Source of the DNA: QHVT01 sp036389275 | GTDB taxonomy: Bacteria > Acidobacteriota > Thermoanaerobaculia > Gp7-AA8 | DNA length: 64,000 nt | Assembly (NCBI GenBank): GCA_036389275.1 | Contig: DASVQE010000052.1 | Location: 62,001-126,000 of the forward strand | Direction of reading: 5' to 3' | In this document: piece by piece, positions 12,001 to 20,600 of the stretch | Layout of the letters: each line of letters opens with the position of its first letter | How positions within the stretch are numbered: position 1 is the stretch's first letter | The notes under the pieces: model-generated | What the model was told of the DNA's origin: nothing | Databases searched by the model: none | Seen by the model: the letters and a program-made list of their open reading frames with translations, nothing else | Program-made: the position numbers and the translations under genes

Positions 12001-14638
12001 ACTCGCACGCGTCACCGGCACCGCCGGCGCCGTCTCCGGCGGGAAGCCGCCGCTCGCCGTCACGGCGTCGGCCGGCGGCACCGCTTCCGACGTCTCCTGG
12101 GCGCTGCAGCCCGACGGCAGCTTCACCTTCACCATCGCCGCGAGCGCGGGCGCGCAGATCGCCATGACCGCGAGCGACGCGGCCGCCGCCACGACCGGCG
12201 CGGTCAACGTCGGCACCGTGCCGCTGTTCGTGAGCGAGCTGGCCATCGACGCGAGCGCGCTCACCGTCAGCGGCGACGGCGCGACGAAGGGCAGCGTCAC
12301 CGGAAGCGCCGGCGCGGTCCGCGGCGGTCTCGCGCCGCTGCGCGTCGAAGTGCGCAACGGCTCGGCGAGCACCACTGCACCGGTCGCCAACGACGGCTCG
12401 TTCACGATCACCTTCGACGCCGCGGCCGGCGACGCGCTCACGCTGCGCGCGACCGACGCTTCGTCGCCGGCGAAGACCGCCGGACCGGTGGCGCTCGATG
12501 CGGTGCCGTTCGGCTCCGCCATCGCGTTCACCGCCATCACCGCGGCGCAGACCGACGCAGCGTTCCGCGCGCGCACCCTTGCCGCGCAGGGAACGGACCT
12601 CGTCGTCGCCTCCGCCGCCGACGTCTCGACCGGCGACTCTTCGAAACTCGTGCACTTCGACATCAGCAATCCGTCCGCGCCGGTGCGCCTGCAGACGCAC
12701 ACCGCCGGCAGCGGCGCGATCTCCGATGTCGCCCTCGTCGGCGCCTACGCGCTGACGACGTCCAACACCTTCACCTCCACGAACATCGAGACCGCCGCCT
12801 CGACCACCGTCGCCGGCGGCAGCGGCACGCCGCAAGCGGTCGCGGTGAGCGGCACGTACGCGTTCGTCGCCACCGACGGCGGCGACGGACGGATCCGCGT
12901 GTACGACATCACCGATCCCGCCGCGCCGCGCTTCCTGCGCGAACAGGCCACGCTCGCTGCCGGCACCGCCTCGTTCCGCTCGCTCGTCGCCATCGGCTCC
13001 GACCTGCTGGCCGGCATCTCGCCTGACGTGAGCGGCTCGACCGAGCACGACGTCGTGCTGATCGACCGCCGCGACGTGAACGATCTCCACGTCCTCACCA
13101 CCAAGGCCATTCCGCAGCTCTCCGCGATCCGCGCACGCGCCGCCGGCACGCGGCTCTACGTGGCCGGCGCCGAAGGCGGCATCGCCGTGGTCGACGTCGC
13201 GACGCCGTCCGCGCCGTCCGTGAAGCTGCTCGCCACCGGCGGCGTGGCGCGCGGCATCGACGCCGCCGGCAACGTCGTCGCGGCCGCCACCGGCACCGGC
13301 GGCGTCGCGTTCGGCGACACGTCCGCGACTCCCGCGCTCATCGGCACGCAGCGCGTGACCGGCACGGCGTGGGACGTCCTCTTCCACCGCGGACGTCTCT
13401 TCGTCGCGGCGGACAGCGGTCTGGTCGTCGTCGACGGCGTGGCCGCGGCGCCGGCCATCGAGAGCGCGCGCATCGCCGCTTCCGCTCCGTCGAGCGGCAT
13501 CGTCACCGTCACCATTCCGTCGAACGCGGTCTCCGGTCACGGGCCGATCGCGCTCGAGCTGCGCAACGGCAGCGGCACCGCCGTCACCGCGTCGATCGCC
13601 TCCGGCGCCTCGAGCTCGCTCACCATCGACGCCGCATCGGGCGAGACGCTGACGCTGACCGCAACCGACATCGCCCATCGCGTCGCGACCACCACCATCG
13701 CCGTGCCGTTCGCCACCGCGGCCACCACCACCGCCACCAGCGCGAAGCAGGCCGGCGACGCGAACTTTGCCGCGCAGCGCTTCGACGCCGACGGCGCATA
13801 CACGCTGATCAGCAGCGGCAGCGCGGAGGCGACTGCGTATCACTCGCCGAAGCTGCTGCACCTCGCGCCGGCGCAGACCCAGACGCTCACCGCGTCGTCG
13901 GACGTGAACGACGTCGTCTGCGACGGCGCCTGGGCGTACGTCGCCTCGAGCTCCTTCAGCACCCTCGATCTCTCGGCGCTGCCGCTCACGCTGCACGACG
14001 TCGCGTCGCCTGCCGGCAAGAACGTCAGCCTGGCCGTCATCGGCGACCATGCATTCGCCGGCGTCGACGGCGGCACCGGCACGATTCGGGTCTTCGACGT
14101 CGCCACGCGCACCGCGCCGCGCTTCCTGCGCGACGAGGCGCTGCTGCCCGGCGTCGTCTTCCGCAAGCTGCTCGTGCTCGATCCGACGCACCTCGTGGCC
14201 ATCACCGCCGACAAGACCAGCGGCACCGGCCACGACGTCGTCGTCATCGACGTGAGCAACGTCGACGATCTCTCCGTGACGAGCGACTTCGACGTCACCG
14301 GCATCGACGCGTTCGAGGGAGCAGTCGGCGGCACCACGCTCTATCTCGCCGGCGGCGAGAGCGGCATCGCCATCGTCGATCTCGCCGCGCCTGCAACTCC
14401 GGTGAAGCAGGCCTTGCTCGGCACGCCCGGCGTCGCGCACGGCGTGGCGGTCGTCAGCGCGAACGAGATCGCCGTCGCCGATGGCAACGGCATCACCTTC
14501 ATCGATGTCGCGGACAAAGCACATCCGCAACTCCTCGGCAGCCAGCGCGCGCCGGGCAACGCCGTCGCCATCCACACCACCGCCGGACGCGTGTGGGTCA
14601 CCACGGAGCATCACCTGTTCGAGATGAATCGTCCGTGA
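1..14638 (+). CDS. Giant LVIVD beta-propeller / Ig-like repeat protein (5' end outside window)
   Basis: The reading frame is open from base 2, so the gene begins before the window; 4,878 residues are visible and the start and any signal peptide are not seen. The protein alternates two modules. One is a beta-propeller built of short repeats of the LVIVD type (patterns such as VAVVDVTRPDAP, VFDITNP, LYVAGGEGGIAVVD). The other is an Ig-like domain of about 95 residues ending in motifs like ADGSF, TATD and GPVxVG. About ten propellers begin near bases 570, 1775, 3320, 4525, 5690, 6880, 8130, 9600, 12520 and 13720. Between the eighth and ninth lies a run of Ig-like domains only. No catalytic motif is visible. 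A very large cell-surface or secreted adhesion-type protein is an inference from the repeat architecture and from the RHS neighbour 53 bp downstream on the same strand. Confidence 0.85.
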   Translation, partial: FLAPDQLRGIHAIRGNDTSLSWPITANDTKTLQLDASSQALTIAQGDLYRGLYKLDRLEIENARVEVPDLVTYATSDFRANSTLRTGNAAPPAVDRTRITLEQTANGPEVVGSAGAVTDDDQPVRVTLSNGARSLSTAAMVAADGSFRAAVLGLAGDAITLTATDSHLFPMSSEPYVVGTIATSTALPSRISAQSLVSEANFAARSIAAEGAYMLVSNQRLSTSFSDGDKTSAKVAQLSLANPLQPAYVKTIDPQLRGVDQVRIFGGVGYINAGNTAYGINFLDPLAAPGGYFYPAAGPESMLRVIDNYAYSIGPSTYMPQHEIGNLAYPRYIYEDHEHIPGSDILPLGNDYLVLVSPWVYSYDDVNQVDIRIVKRDAHVAKFTKLVIDGFEPYRAAVYGNYIYLTSRTTADLIVVDATDRAAPQVVYRTVTLGPTRGLAISGNRLFLASDPGLQVVSLDDPRAPRVIHSVSTGYAYDVAVSPQAAYVACGSEIVVVPYASAPTLLGGLVTVRRSADGTATVSAPDASVVGSGTISIQARKYGAVAGTTTASSSGSFSMTFNAAAGDPVTIVAVDSAGRESSAVDLAVPFSLTRAFFRADDTKVRNNFQGQHLALGDNMLVLGGGVTRDMVVYDVASRRSPRVVATGSGNFSNVEDAAIASGRIYVASYFEGVMSTTVSGSTLTNALYLPSTPSYVYSVATSPDGYLYASSSTGSECTLTTWDNRAPASPVFIGTSTVARYSEDSYVPTIRRLIPYGNYLLGITGRGRYADDKYATSTRDVFVFDRSDPAHPQKVFTLDIPNFRASGGRLSGSLLYVSDATGKVAVVDMTRPDAPVVKSVVSAPGVPVAVFPRGGQLFVASGAAGLSLFNVNSAGALQYAGSESTRNYVYDVIADPSGVVYLANDSGMAMLDGVPSAPLSIIRGRISLTTDSSTAVTVTGVTEAVFGGTAPLTVEVRNVATNVTAQVTANADGSFSAPIAATQGNELTARVIDSAAASAGPVSLGTVPQYVARLAVHLDRITLTAGTAMRAIVTGSAGAITGEGTMTVELRNVTANTVTSNIPIEADGSFLAVINAAIGSSVTIKATNSRGEIDGPYSLGQVSAIEQSIDLAAVSGDATFRAHQVAAAGTLLAVAGRSDQTSYDRVLRFDLSSGSPVFLSAVNAGTGGIFDIGVADGRIFVAGNTGMTVINANGTTGIATSTAAMASLFIRASNNVLASSTNAPLTSYFVGTQTLSAQSIWSSFPVTSPVRFSDMALIPGTTSIAAVSPTFANREHDVVIIDLVAGSTPSLRADLAISGFTPWRVYATAKKLYVAAAPPETRVAVIDVTNLNAPFVESYITLSGAMRAISGSGTTGFVATQSTALTFLDLASKSVASSRTLPTQVYEALPFGNNLYVAASERLIVMRDIVVNGASIDIKKITVAPGAAGQAVVTGTASSVRGEPLLQLELVNSATNGKLVFRPRTDGSFTATIAADAGQLLTLKVTDAAGSVAGPLGIGALPLVPATVVPLPADAGFTPRTVSVDGNQLVVADRASQGGTSSSIAVYDVTSGTPSITGVYNVAPSAIEDVVVRKGYVYLTSKSGLTVVNLASPNGTRGQYNMGDSGPIVSNGTWTWANRAQDAAIYNTSNPLAPTNYTTDWIEYNRTATDLMLLQDRYLVATFLNGTSNADVFVYDIGRSIGPNFGRVGGITINDLKPTRGRIVGNRLYLGGTNGGAVVDLSVPMMPRLVQRFTAPANQAMVGNGSFAALAAGDRGLLLYDGAPSALTFTGTQHNGVAVHDVTLAGTRLYAAGDGGVVFVDNIAPLLTAAKIAASVSGNSITVTGAAGAAAGQAPLQAILTRSDAAKTTTSITVAADGSFSLQATGNPGEVFTLAVTDARGRTTDEIVVGGITILNSTTIDVKAAGGALPRRLALDGTRLLVSNSVLPAGGKPNTPLSLYDITNASAPALLRNITLSAQQADVMDIEIRGNRAYVGGADSLTILDLDSGNVLGSNLNILPVVSVLPVNDQVLITALSGFGVIGWNIVNPASMTNVNNNGGIGFLATDLVKIDDTHFAAVAPERVNGNVDVMFFQVGNNSFSWVGSLRIDDFAAYRAKVAGKQLYVTGVDGGVAVVDFTTMATPSLVKVFPANASFALATAAGNVVVANGDRGISMLDGLPAEARQSGASLVTMSPVWDVVTNGSTFYAASDRGLSIIEQFIVTIDEKKISLSSDGTTATVRGEAGAVSGTPPLTVTVLRSAAPSQPVVVTANADGSFVATFPSVAGDAISASVADQRGHSAGPVTVGRISDATLLHITEAMADANFKAGLVRVRGNKLYVSGDASRDIGTSDKIVVFDITNPRQPVYERTLASGDADGVSGMTFGRDDTLLVGAGGLRVYDLSSSAAAPAYSDGNGGTAPRLYVRPGRSDHFYGVGGDPGHQYSYITIGEASEPLNPRGLNTLAWRWGIDHKALLTFGNYLIAVGNGYPATPARAFVEILKRNDVDQWPDTLMQSIELPNVRAGGARIDGTTLLVADALSGHLVAIDLSDPKNPSPAIRTIAVDTPAVGFIADAGKESILLMPGDGITIGSLSADGSSFVRRESHFIEGPLADVAWTGNYAYIANGDSVAITPLAAPPSVDMTRFTVSEVSGGKASITAGANAVAGAQPISVEVRDRVTGDAATVTARADGSLPPVSLTAKAFDTIVVTATDAHNLVTTTDVGQVPIAPVAYTVTPQSVHDNWWLAQTVTGAGDRVVVTGDWSDEALYYDTSHPESPELIGTRADGTYQSQTFMSGGRVWGVDYSVIQAGSLDPNVEPVIPWTEGAWGFRSATIGGRFAFVAGWQPDIAVWDFADPAAPQYLGKQTPVANVRFRRLFAIGSDYLIGITESAYDVGYELVVLDRRNAEEIKYVGRLELPQLVADDGFLQGNLLYVAGGEGLAVIDVSDPRALRLRGFVAGSGVGRVRGMDLAGSLLAVAATSGGVAFYDVSNPDTPKYVGAQSTTGYADGVHFSGDSLWVAQVNNVAVYRGLDIAPGIDLSNIHVAAQSDGTVRMTGDAGAVSGVAPLSVSIRNTSSSRSGSATAASDGSFTISLASSGSGTLSITVSGANGRSTTASLGAEPVYGVSIAGALVKVTTDGGTLAVVTGAPGAIAGPAPFTGILGNLATGASSSRFSINDDGSFVATITAAPGAAITLTARGATGPDAGPLFVGTTPWTNVMTRVEPPGLVNFFLTDMQVSGKLGVVRASPYSQWDYGTELLAFDMTDPHAPQFLRGATLNSTIYDFAIKPPYVYVSTNEGKFYVVDMSAATPTPVELGSGSSYAFSALTVSGNTLFASEAWTGNRIRVFDITNPMAPVAGALTTVTPNATAISDLVTYGSDYLVAAVNSGTQNVCVIDRRNLAALQVVGSATISNTYLYDLALAGSTAYVKTADSVARVDLTNVAAPVARYDGTSIPGSARLGVSPSGSTVTVPSMGNSLAFVNPATLQPTTERTAVPVYDTFLSSDSLIYIATKGGLAVLERVVASPVLTRSMMSLTAPTASTARVTGQAGAVRGNAPFTGQLVNTTTGTTATLSIAADGSFDATIAAAAGNTIEVRVTDRDAKNGVVSLGVVPSFVQPLTLDKVHITLAAISASQATVTGTAGAVRGGTPPYTLAATISGQSGSLDLTPQLQADGSFTATFAAAAGAQFSLTATDAANAKVGPMLIGTIPSYAAPFSIDASRITVTAVNATTARVTGTAGAINGGALPYTVTATAAGQSANDVSGYIQTDGSFTFTIAAASGVQISMSATDAGNRAAGPVVVGTVPAPALAIDATRISVTAVSETQARVTGTAGAIRGGKSPYVLSVAVGGVSGTTNVSSSLQADGSFTFTVTASVGAEISLSVTDADNASAGPVMVGKVPQYAAPLAINGGLVTVTAVSATTARVTGSAGTIAGGTSPYVVMAGVTEVSSSVNTSSSLQPDGSITFTITAAAGQHITLAVTDGAGNSAGPVTVGQVPAYVAPPAIDASRITVSAESAALARVTGTAGAVSGGKPPLAVTASAGGTASDVSWALQPDGSFTFTIAASAGAQIAMTASDAAAATTGAVNVGTVPLFVSELAIDASALTVSGDGATKGSVTGSAGAVRGGLAPLRVEVRNGSASTTAPVANDGSFTITFDAAAGDALTLRATDASSPAKTAGPVALDAVPFGSAIAFTAITAAQTDAAFRARTLAAQGTDLVVASAADVSTGDSSKLVHFDISNPSAPVRLQTHTAGSGAISDVALVGAYALTTSNTFTSTNIETAASTTVAGGSGTPQAVAVSGTYAFVATDGGDGRIRVYDITDPAAPRFLREQATLAAGTASFRSLVAIGSDLLAGISPDVSGSTEHDVVLIDRRDVNDLHVLTTKAIPQLSAIRARAAGTRLYVAGAEGGIAVVDVATPSAPSVKLLATGGVARGIDAAGNVVAAATGTGGVAFGDTSATPALIGTQRVTGTAWDVLFHRGRLFVAADSGLVVVDGVAAAPAIESARIAASAPSSGIVTVTIPSNAVSGHGPIALELRNGSGTAVTASIASGASSSLTIDAASGETLTLTATDIAHRVATTTIAVPFATAATTTATSAKQAGDANFAAQRFDADGAYTLISSGSAEATAYHSPKLLHLAPAQTQTLTASSDVNDVVCDGAWAYVASSSFSTLDLSALPLTLHDVASPAGKNVSLAVIGDHAFAGVDGGTGTIRVFDVATRTAPRFLRDEALLPGVVFRKLLVLDPTHLVAITADKTSGTGHDVVVIDVSNVDDLSVTSDFDVTGIDAFEGAVGGTTLYLAGGESGIAIVDLAAPATPVKQALLGTPGVAHGVAVVSANEIAVADGNGITFIDVADKAHPQLLGSQRAPGNAVAIHTTAGRVWVTTEHHLFEMNRP
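10530..12515 (+). repeat. Tandem array of seven Ig-like domain repeats inside the giant gene
   Basis: Seven consecutive Ig-like units begin near 10,530, 10,800, 11,090, 11,373, 11,660, 11,955 and 12,240, giving a period close to 288 bp (96 codons). Each carries the pattern ID-x-SRITVTA, ARVTGTAGA, DGSFTFTIAA and GPVxVGTVP. The units are alike at DNA level as well as protein level, which suggests recent internal duplication. It is the only place in this gene where Ig domains are not separated by a propeller. Confidence 0.75.
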
Positions 14639-14691
14639 GCGCGCGCGCTCACTGAGTCCGTTTTCGGTCCCGTAGTCGAAAGGAATATCGC

Positions 14692-17600
14692 TTGCGCCCA
14701 GGATCCTCGTTTGCCTTTTCCGCCGTAGCGGCCGTCGCCGCCGCGCTCGTGTTGTCGTTCGCGGCGCCGCTTGCCGCGCAGACGCCCATCACCGCGTACA
14801 GCGACGACTTCCAGTCATACGGCACGCAGAGCAATCCTCCCGGATGGGTCGACACGTCCATCGGCGCATCCGCTCCGGAAGCGGCCGGTCTGTACAAGAC
14901 CTGGCCCGATCCGACGCAGGGCAACAGCGGACCGAATGTCGTCTACGGCACCAAACAATCGTCGGGTCAACCCGAGGGAAACAACCCGCGTGTTGGAACC
15001 TTCTCTACGTACACGGCGAAGAGCTTTGCCGGCGCGGGACGCTTCGAATACTCCGGCCGTTTCCTGCGCACCAGCGCCGACACGCGCGTCGGCATCACCT
15101 TCTTCTCGTCGTATCCGCAGGCCGACCGCTACTACCTGATCGGCCTCTGGTCGCACCCGCAGCAGACCACGAAGCTGACCATGCAGCTCTTCGGCTTCGG
15201 CGGTCCTGCGCCGCAGCAGACCACCGTCAGCGACTTCACCCCGGAAGTAGGGAAGTGGTATCGCTTCCGCGTCCGCGTCGACGACGTCGAAGGAAAGACC
15301 GTCATCCGCGGACGCTTCTGGCTCGACACGAACGCCGAGCCGCAGACGTGGCACATCGATGCGGTCGACGCGAGTGCCGGCCGGCTCACCTCCGGACGCA
15401 TCGGCATCTGGTCGGCGGTGCGCGGCGACGCGTACGTCGACGACATCTCCGCGCAGTCGCCGGTCGATCACGCGCCGCCGACGATCTCCTTCTTCGTCGG
15501 CGACACGCCGCTCACCGACGGCATGAAGTTCCACACCGCCGTCACGCCGCGCATCGTCGTGACCGACGATCTCTCCGAAGTGCGCTGGACCGCGCAACTC
15601 GACGGCGGCAACTTCGTCACGCCGGTCACCGGCCAGGGCGATCACATCCTCCGCGTCGACGCGAAGGATGCAGTCGGCAACACCGCCTCGAAGTCGGTCA
15701 CGTTCTACATCGACACCATTCCTCCGCGGCTCACCATCGTGAAGCCGGCCGACGGCAGCATCACCAGCAGCGACGTCAACATCTCTCTGCACGTCGATGA
15801 CGCGTCGCTCCCGGCTACGTTCGCGGCGACGCTCGACGGCGCCACGTGGGACGTGACGCGTCCGGTCTCCGCCGAAGGGCAGCACCAGCTCACCGTCACC
15901 GCCTTCGACGCGGTCGGCCTCGCCTCGGCGCCGCAGACGGCGACGTTCATCATCGACAAGACCGCGCCGGCGTACGAGCTGTTCGCGAACGCCAAAGCCT
16001 TTCCGGCGGACGGCTACGTCTTCGGCGAAGACGTGACCATCACCATCGTCCCGAAGGATCTCACGCTCGACAAAGTCTCGCTGCTGCTCGACGGCGCACC
16101 GTACACCGCCGGCACGCCGGTGACCGACGAGCGGAAGCACACGCTCGGCGGCACCGTCACCGACAAAGTCGGCCACGTCACCACCATCGCCGAGCGTACG
16201 TTCTGGATCGATAAGACCGCGCCGACCGTCGAGCTCCTCGGCAACGGCACCGCGATCAAGCAGTACTACGACATCGCCTCGCTCGTCGCCGAGCTGAAGA
16301 TCAGCGACGTCACCGCCACGCGCGTGACCGCCACGCTGAACGGCGCGCCGGCGAACCTGCCGGTCACGCTGACCGGCGAAGCGACCTACGTCGTCGCCGG
16401 CAGCGTCACCGACGCCGCGAACCACGTCACGCCGTTCGGTCCCACCACCTTCGCCATCGATCGCAGCGCGCCGCAGATCACGCTCTCTGCGAACGGCGCG
16501 GCGTTCCCGGCCAGCGGCCACATTTTCCTCGGCGACGTCGCGCTCGCGGTCGACGTCAAAGACCTCACGCTGGCCGACTACAGCGTCACCCACGACGGCG
16601 CCGCGGTCGAGCTGCCGCTCACGCTCACCGACGAGTTCCGCGACCACGTCATCAAAGTCGTGGCCACCGACAAGCTCAATCACAGCGCGTCGGTCGGACC
16701 GCTGACGTTCACGATCGACAAATTCGCACCGGTCGTGGCCGTGACGAACAACGGCGCGGAGCTTACGGACGGCCGCTACTTCAATCGTCCCGTCCGTCCG
16801 GTCATCAACGTCACCGACATCACCGCTACCACCGTCACCGCGACGCTGAACGGCCAGCGCTTCGAGTCGGGGAGCGAGATCACCGCGGACGGTGCGTACA
16901 CGCTCGCCGGCAATGTCGCCGACGGCGCGGGCCGCAGCACGCCGATCGGCCCGATCGCGTTCACCATCGACACCACCGCGCCGACCGGCGTCTTCGTGGA
17001 AGGCGACAACAAGCCGTTCCCCGACGGCAAGACGCTCAACGTCGAGGCGATCCGCGCGTCGGTGAAGATCACCGACGCCAATCCGCTCCCGGCCAAGATC
17101 CTGCTCGACGGCGCCGAGTACGCGGAAGGCACGCCGATCACGCTCGAAGACGCGCACACGCTCACCGCGACGCTCGTCGACAAGGCCGGCAACAGCGGCA
17201 GCGTGCCGCCGGTGAGCTTCCGCATCGACCGCACCCGGCCGGTGCTGACGCTCTTCGCGAACGGCGACGTCTTCCCGGCGAAAGCGTTCGACACGCGCTT
17301 CGACGTCGCGGTGACGTACAAGGTCGAGGACAAGTCCGCCGTCACCATCGCCGCGACGCTCGACGGCGCCAACGTGACGCTGCCGGTGACCATCAGCGAC
17401 GAGCGCGTGCACACGCTCGTCGCGACGGCGACCGACGCCGCCGGCAACGTGGGCACGGCCGGCCCGTTCACGTTCACCATCGAGAAGACGCCGCCGAACG
17501 TCGAGGTGCTGCTCAATGACGCGCCGGCCGGCCTCAACGCGGTCTTCAAGGTCGACGTGCGCGTGAAGCTGCAGATCAGCGCCGGCCTCACCTCGCGCAG

Positions 17601-20600
17601 CGCGAGCATCCTCCTCAACGGGCAGTCGTACGTCGAAGGAACGGCCATCACCGCGCCCGGCGTCTACGTCGTCACCGGCACCGTCACCACCGCCTCCGGC
17701 GTGACCGTGCCGATTCCGGAGACGACGTTCACCATCGACAAGACCGCGCCCGACGTGACGCTGAAGAACCGCGACCGCGACTTCGAGGCGAACGGCTTCC
17801 ACTACAACGCCGACGTCGTGCCGAACGTCACCTGTCATGACGACCTCACGCGCTGCACGACGGAGTTGAAGGTCGACGGCAACGACTGGAAGAACGGCGA
17901 TCCGATCACCGCCGAAGGCGAGCATGCCGTGGTCGCCGCCGCCACCGACACGGCCGGGAATCGCAAGGAGCTGCCGGCGGTCACGTTCGTGCTCGACAAG
18001 ACGTCGCCCGCGATCACCATCACCGCTCCCGCCGAAGGGCAGACCGTCAGCGCGCCGCGCGTGGTCGTCAGCGGCACGTCGGACGACGCGGTCTCGATCG
18101 ACGTGAACGGCACGCTGGCCACGATCGACGCGGCGGCGAAGACGTTCACCACCACGCCGGTCGCGCTGCTGGAAGGCGAGAACGAGATCGTCGTCGTGGC
18201 CCTCGACCAGGCCGGCAATGCCAGCACGCGCACGGTGCATGTCGTCGCCGACACGCGCGCGCCGCTGCTGGCCGTGCAAAGCCCCGCGCCGAATGCCTGC
18301 CTCAACGCGCAGCAACTCGTCGTCCGCGGAAGCGTCAGCGATCCGTGGATTCAGACGGTGAAGGTGACGGTCGACGCCGACGTCGTCGCGAATGCGCTCG
18401 ACGCGCAGAAGCAGACGTTCACCGCGACGTTCGCCAACATCGCCGAAGGGCCGCACCGCATCTCCGTCGAAGCGACCGACACCCTCGGCCACCGCACCGT
18501 GGCCGCGCTGCAGGTCATGATCGACCGGACCGCGCCGCTCATCGACATCTTCGAAGGCGCCGCGCCGTTCACCGCGCGTCTGGTCAATCATCCGGTCGCG
18601 CTCTCGATCCGCGCGCGCGATGGCGATCCGAATGTCGCCGTCGCTGCGAGGCTCGGCGCGACGCCGTACGTCTCCGGCACGCCGATCGCCGCGCCCGGCG
18701 CCTATCACCTCGACGTCCTGGCCGAAGACTGCGCCGGGAACCAGTCCACGCAGCCGCTCGACTTCGAGATCGATCTCCTCGCGCCGGCATTTGACACGCT
18801 GGTGCCGCCGAACGGCGCGACGGTCGGCGCGCTGCCGCAGTCGATCACCGGCCATGTGAGCCGCGATGCGGTGCGCGTCGAGATCGAAGGCACCGCGATC
18901 GCCGCCGCGCCGTCCGCTGACGGCAACTTCGTCCTCGCGCTCGGCAGCATCGCCCGCGAAGGCGCGAACCAGTTCGTGCTGCGCGCGACCGACGCCGCCG
19001 GCAACGTGGCGCAGGTTCCGTACGCGTTCACCGTGCACTCGGCGGCGCCGACGATCCAGATCTACGAGAGCGGCAAGCCGCTCAGCGACGGCGCGCTCTT
19101 CAACCGTCCGGTCACGCCCGAGGTGCGGGTGAGCGACCCGACGGCGCAGGTGACCGTGTTGATCGGCGGACAGACGTGGGACCAGAAGCCGCTCACGGCG
19201 GACGGCACCTACACGATCTCCGTCACCGTTCGCGATGAATTGCAGCGCACCGCGGAGGCGAGCCGCACCTTCACCATCGACCGCACTCCGCCGGTCGTGA
19301 AGATCACCAAACCGCTCGCCGGCACCGTCAGCAGCGACGTCGTCACGATCGAGGGAACGGCCGGCGACGCGGTGAGCGTCGACGTGCACGGCGCGATCGT
19401 GGCGCCCGGCGCCGGCGGCGCGTTCCGCCGCGAAGGCGTGCGCCTGGAGGTCGGTCAGAACGACCTGGTCGTCTCCGCCACCGACCGCGCCGGCAACACC
19501 GCCGCGGACAGCGTCCTCGTGACGTGGCTCGGCAGCGGTCCGGCCATCGTGATCACCTCGCCGCGCGATGCCTCACTCACGAACCGTCCGCGCATCGACG
19601 TCACCGGGCACGTCCTCGGCGCTCTCGGCGGCGGCGAGGTCGTGGTCGGCTCGAAGACCGCCACGCTCGATGCCACCGGCGTCTTCCGCGTCACCGACTA
19701 TCAGCTCGCCGGCGGCGAGAACGTGATCACCGCGCGCGTGCCGAACGGCGCGTCCGCGTCCGTCACCATCACCGCCGACTTCAAGGCGCCCGCGTTGAGC
19801 GTGCTCGCGTCGGGACAGCCGCTCGCCAACGACGCGCATTTCCCGGGCGAAGTGTCGATCTCCGTCAACGCTTCCGACGATCGCAACCTCGCGCTGACGC
19901 GCGTCACCATCGACGGCGCCGAGCCGCCGTCGCTTCCGGCGAAAGTCTCGTCGACGGGCGGCCACGTGCTCAACGCCCGCGCACGCGACGAGGCAGGCAA
20001 CGAGACCGTCGTCGAGCGCACCTTCTTCATCGGCTCCGGCGGCGGAGGCAGCGGCTGTTCGATCGAAGAAGTCGATCCTGCCGACGGCGCGACCGTCGCG
20101 CCGTCCGCGAACGCGACCACGGCGAGCGTGCGCATCACCGGCCGCGCGTCGGGTGCCACCGCGGTCACGATCAACGGTGCTGCCGCGGACGTCGCCGACG
20201 GCACGTTCGCGAAAACCGTCGAGCTGCCGAGCGAAGGCGCGAACGCCATCGGCATCCGCTGCACCGACGCATCGGGCGCGCTCTCCGAGCCGAAGAACCT
20301 CGTCTACTACCGCGTCTCCGGAAATCCGAGCGTGCGCATCACCGCGCCGGCGGAAGGCGGGACCACCGGCGACAAGAGCGTCGTGGTGACGGGTGAAGTC
20401 GGCGCCGACGTGGTCAGCATCGACGTGAACGGCATCGCCGGAACGATTCGCGACGGCTCGCCGCGCACGTTCCGCGTCGAGAACGTGACGCTCACCGACG
20501 GGACGAACATCCTCGTGGCGCACGGCCGCAACAACGCCTACCGCGTCGGCACGCACTCGGTGCGCGTGCTGTCGCTGCAGACCGCGCCGCAGATCCGCAT

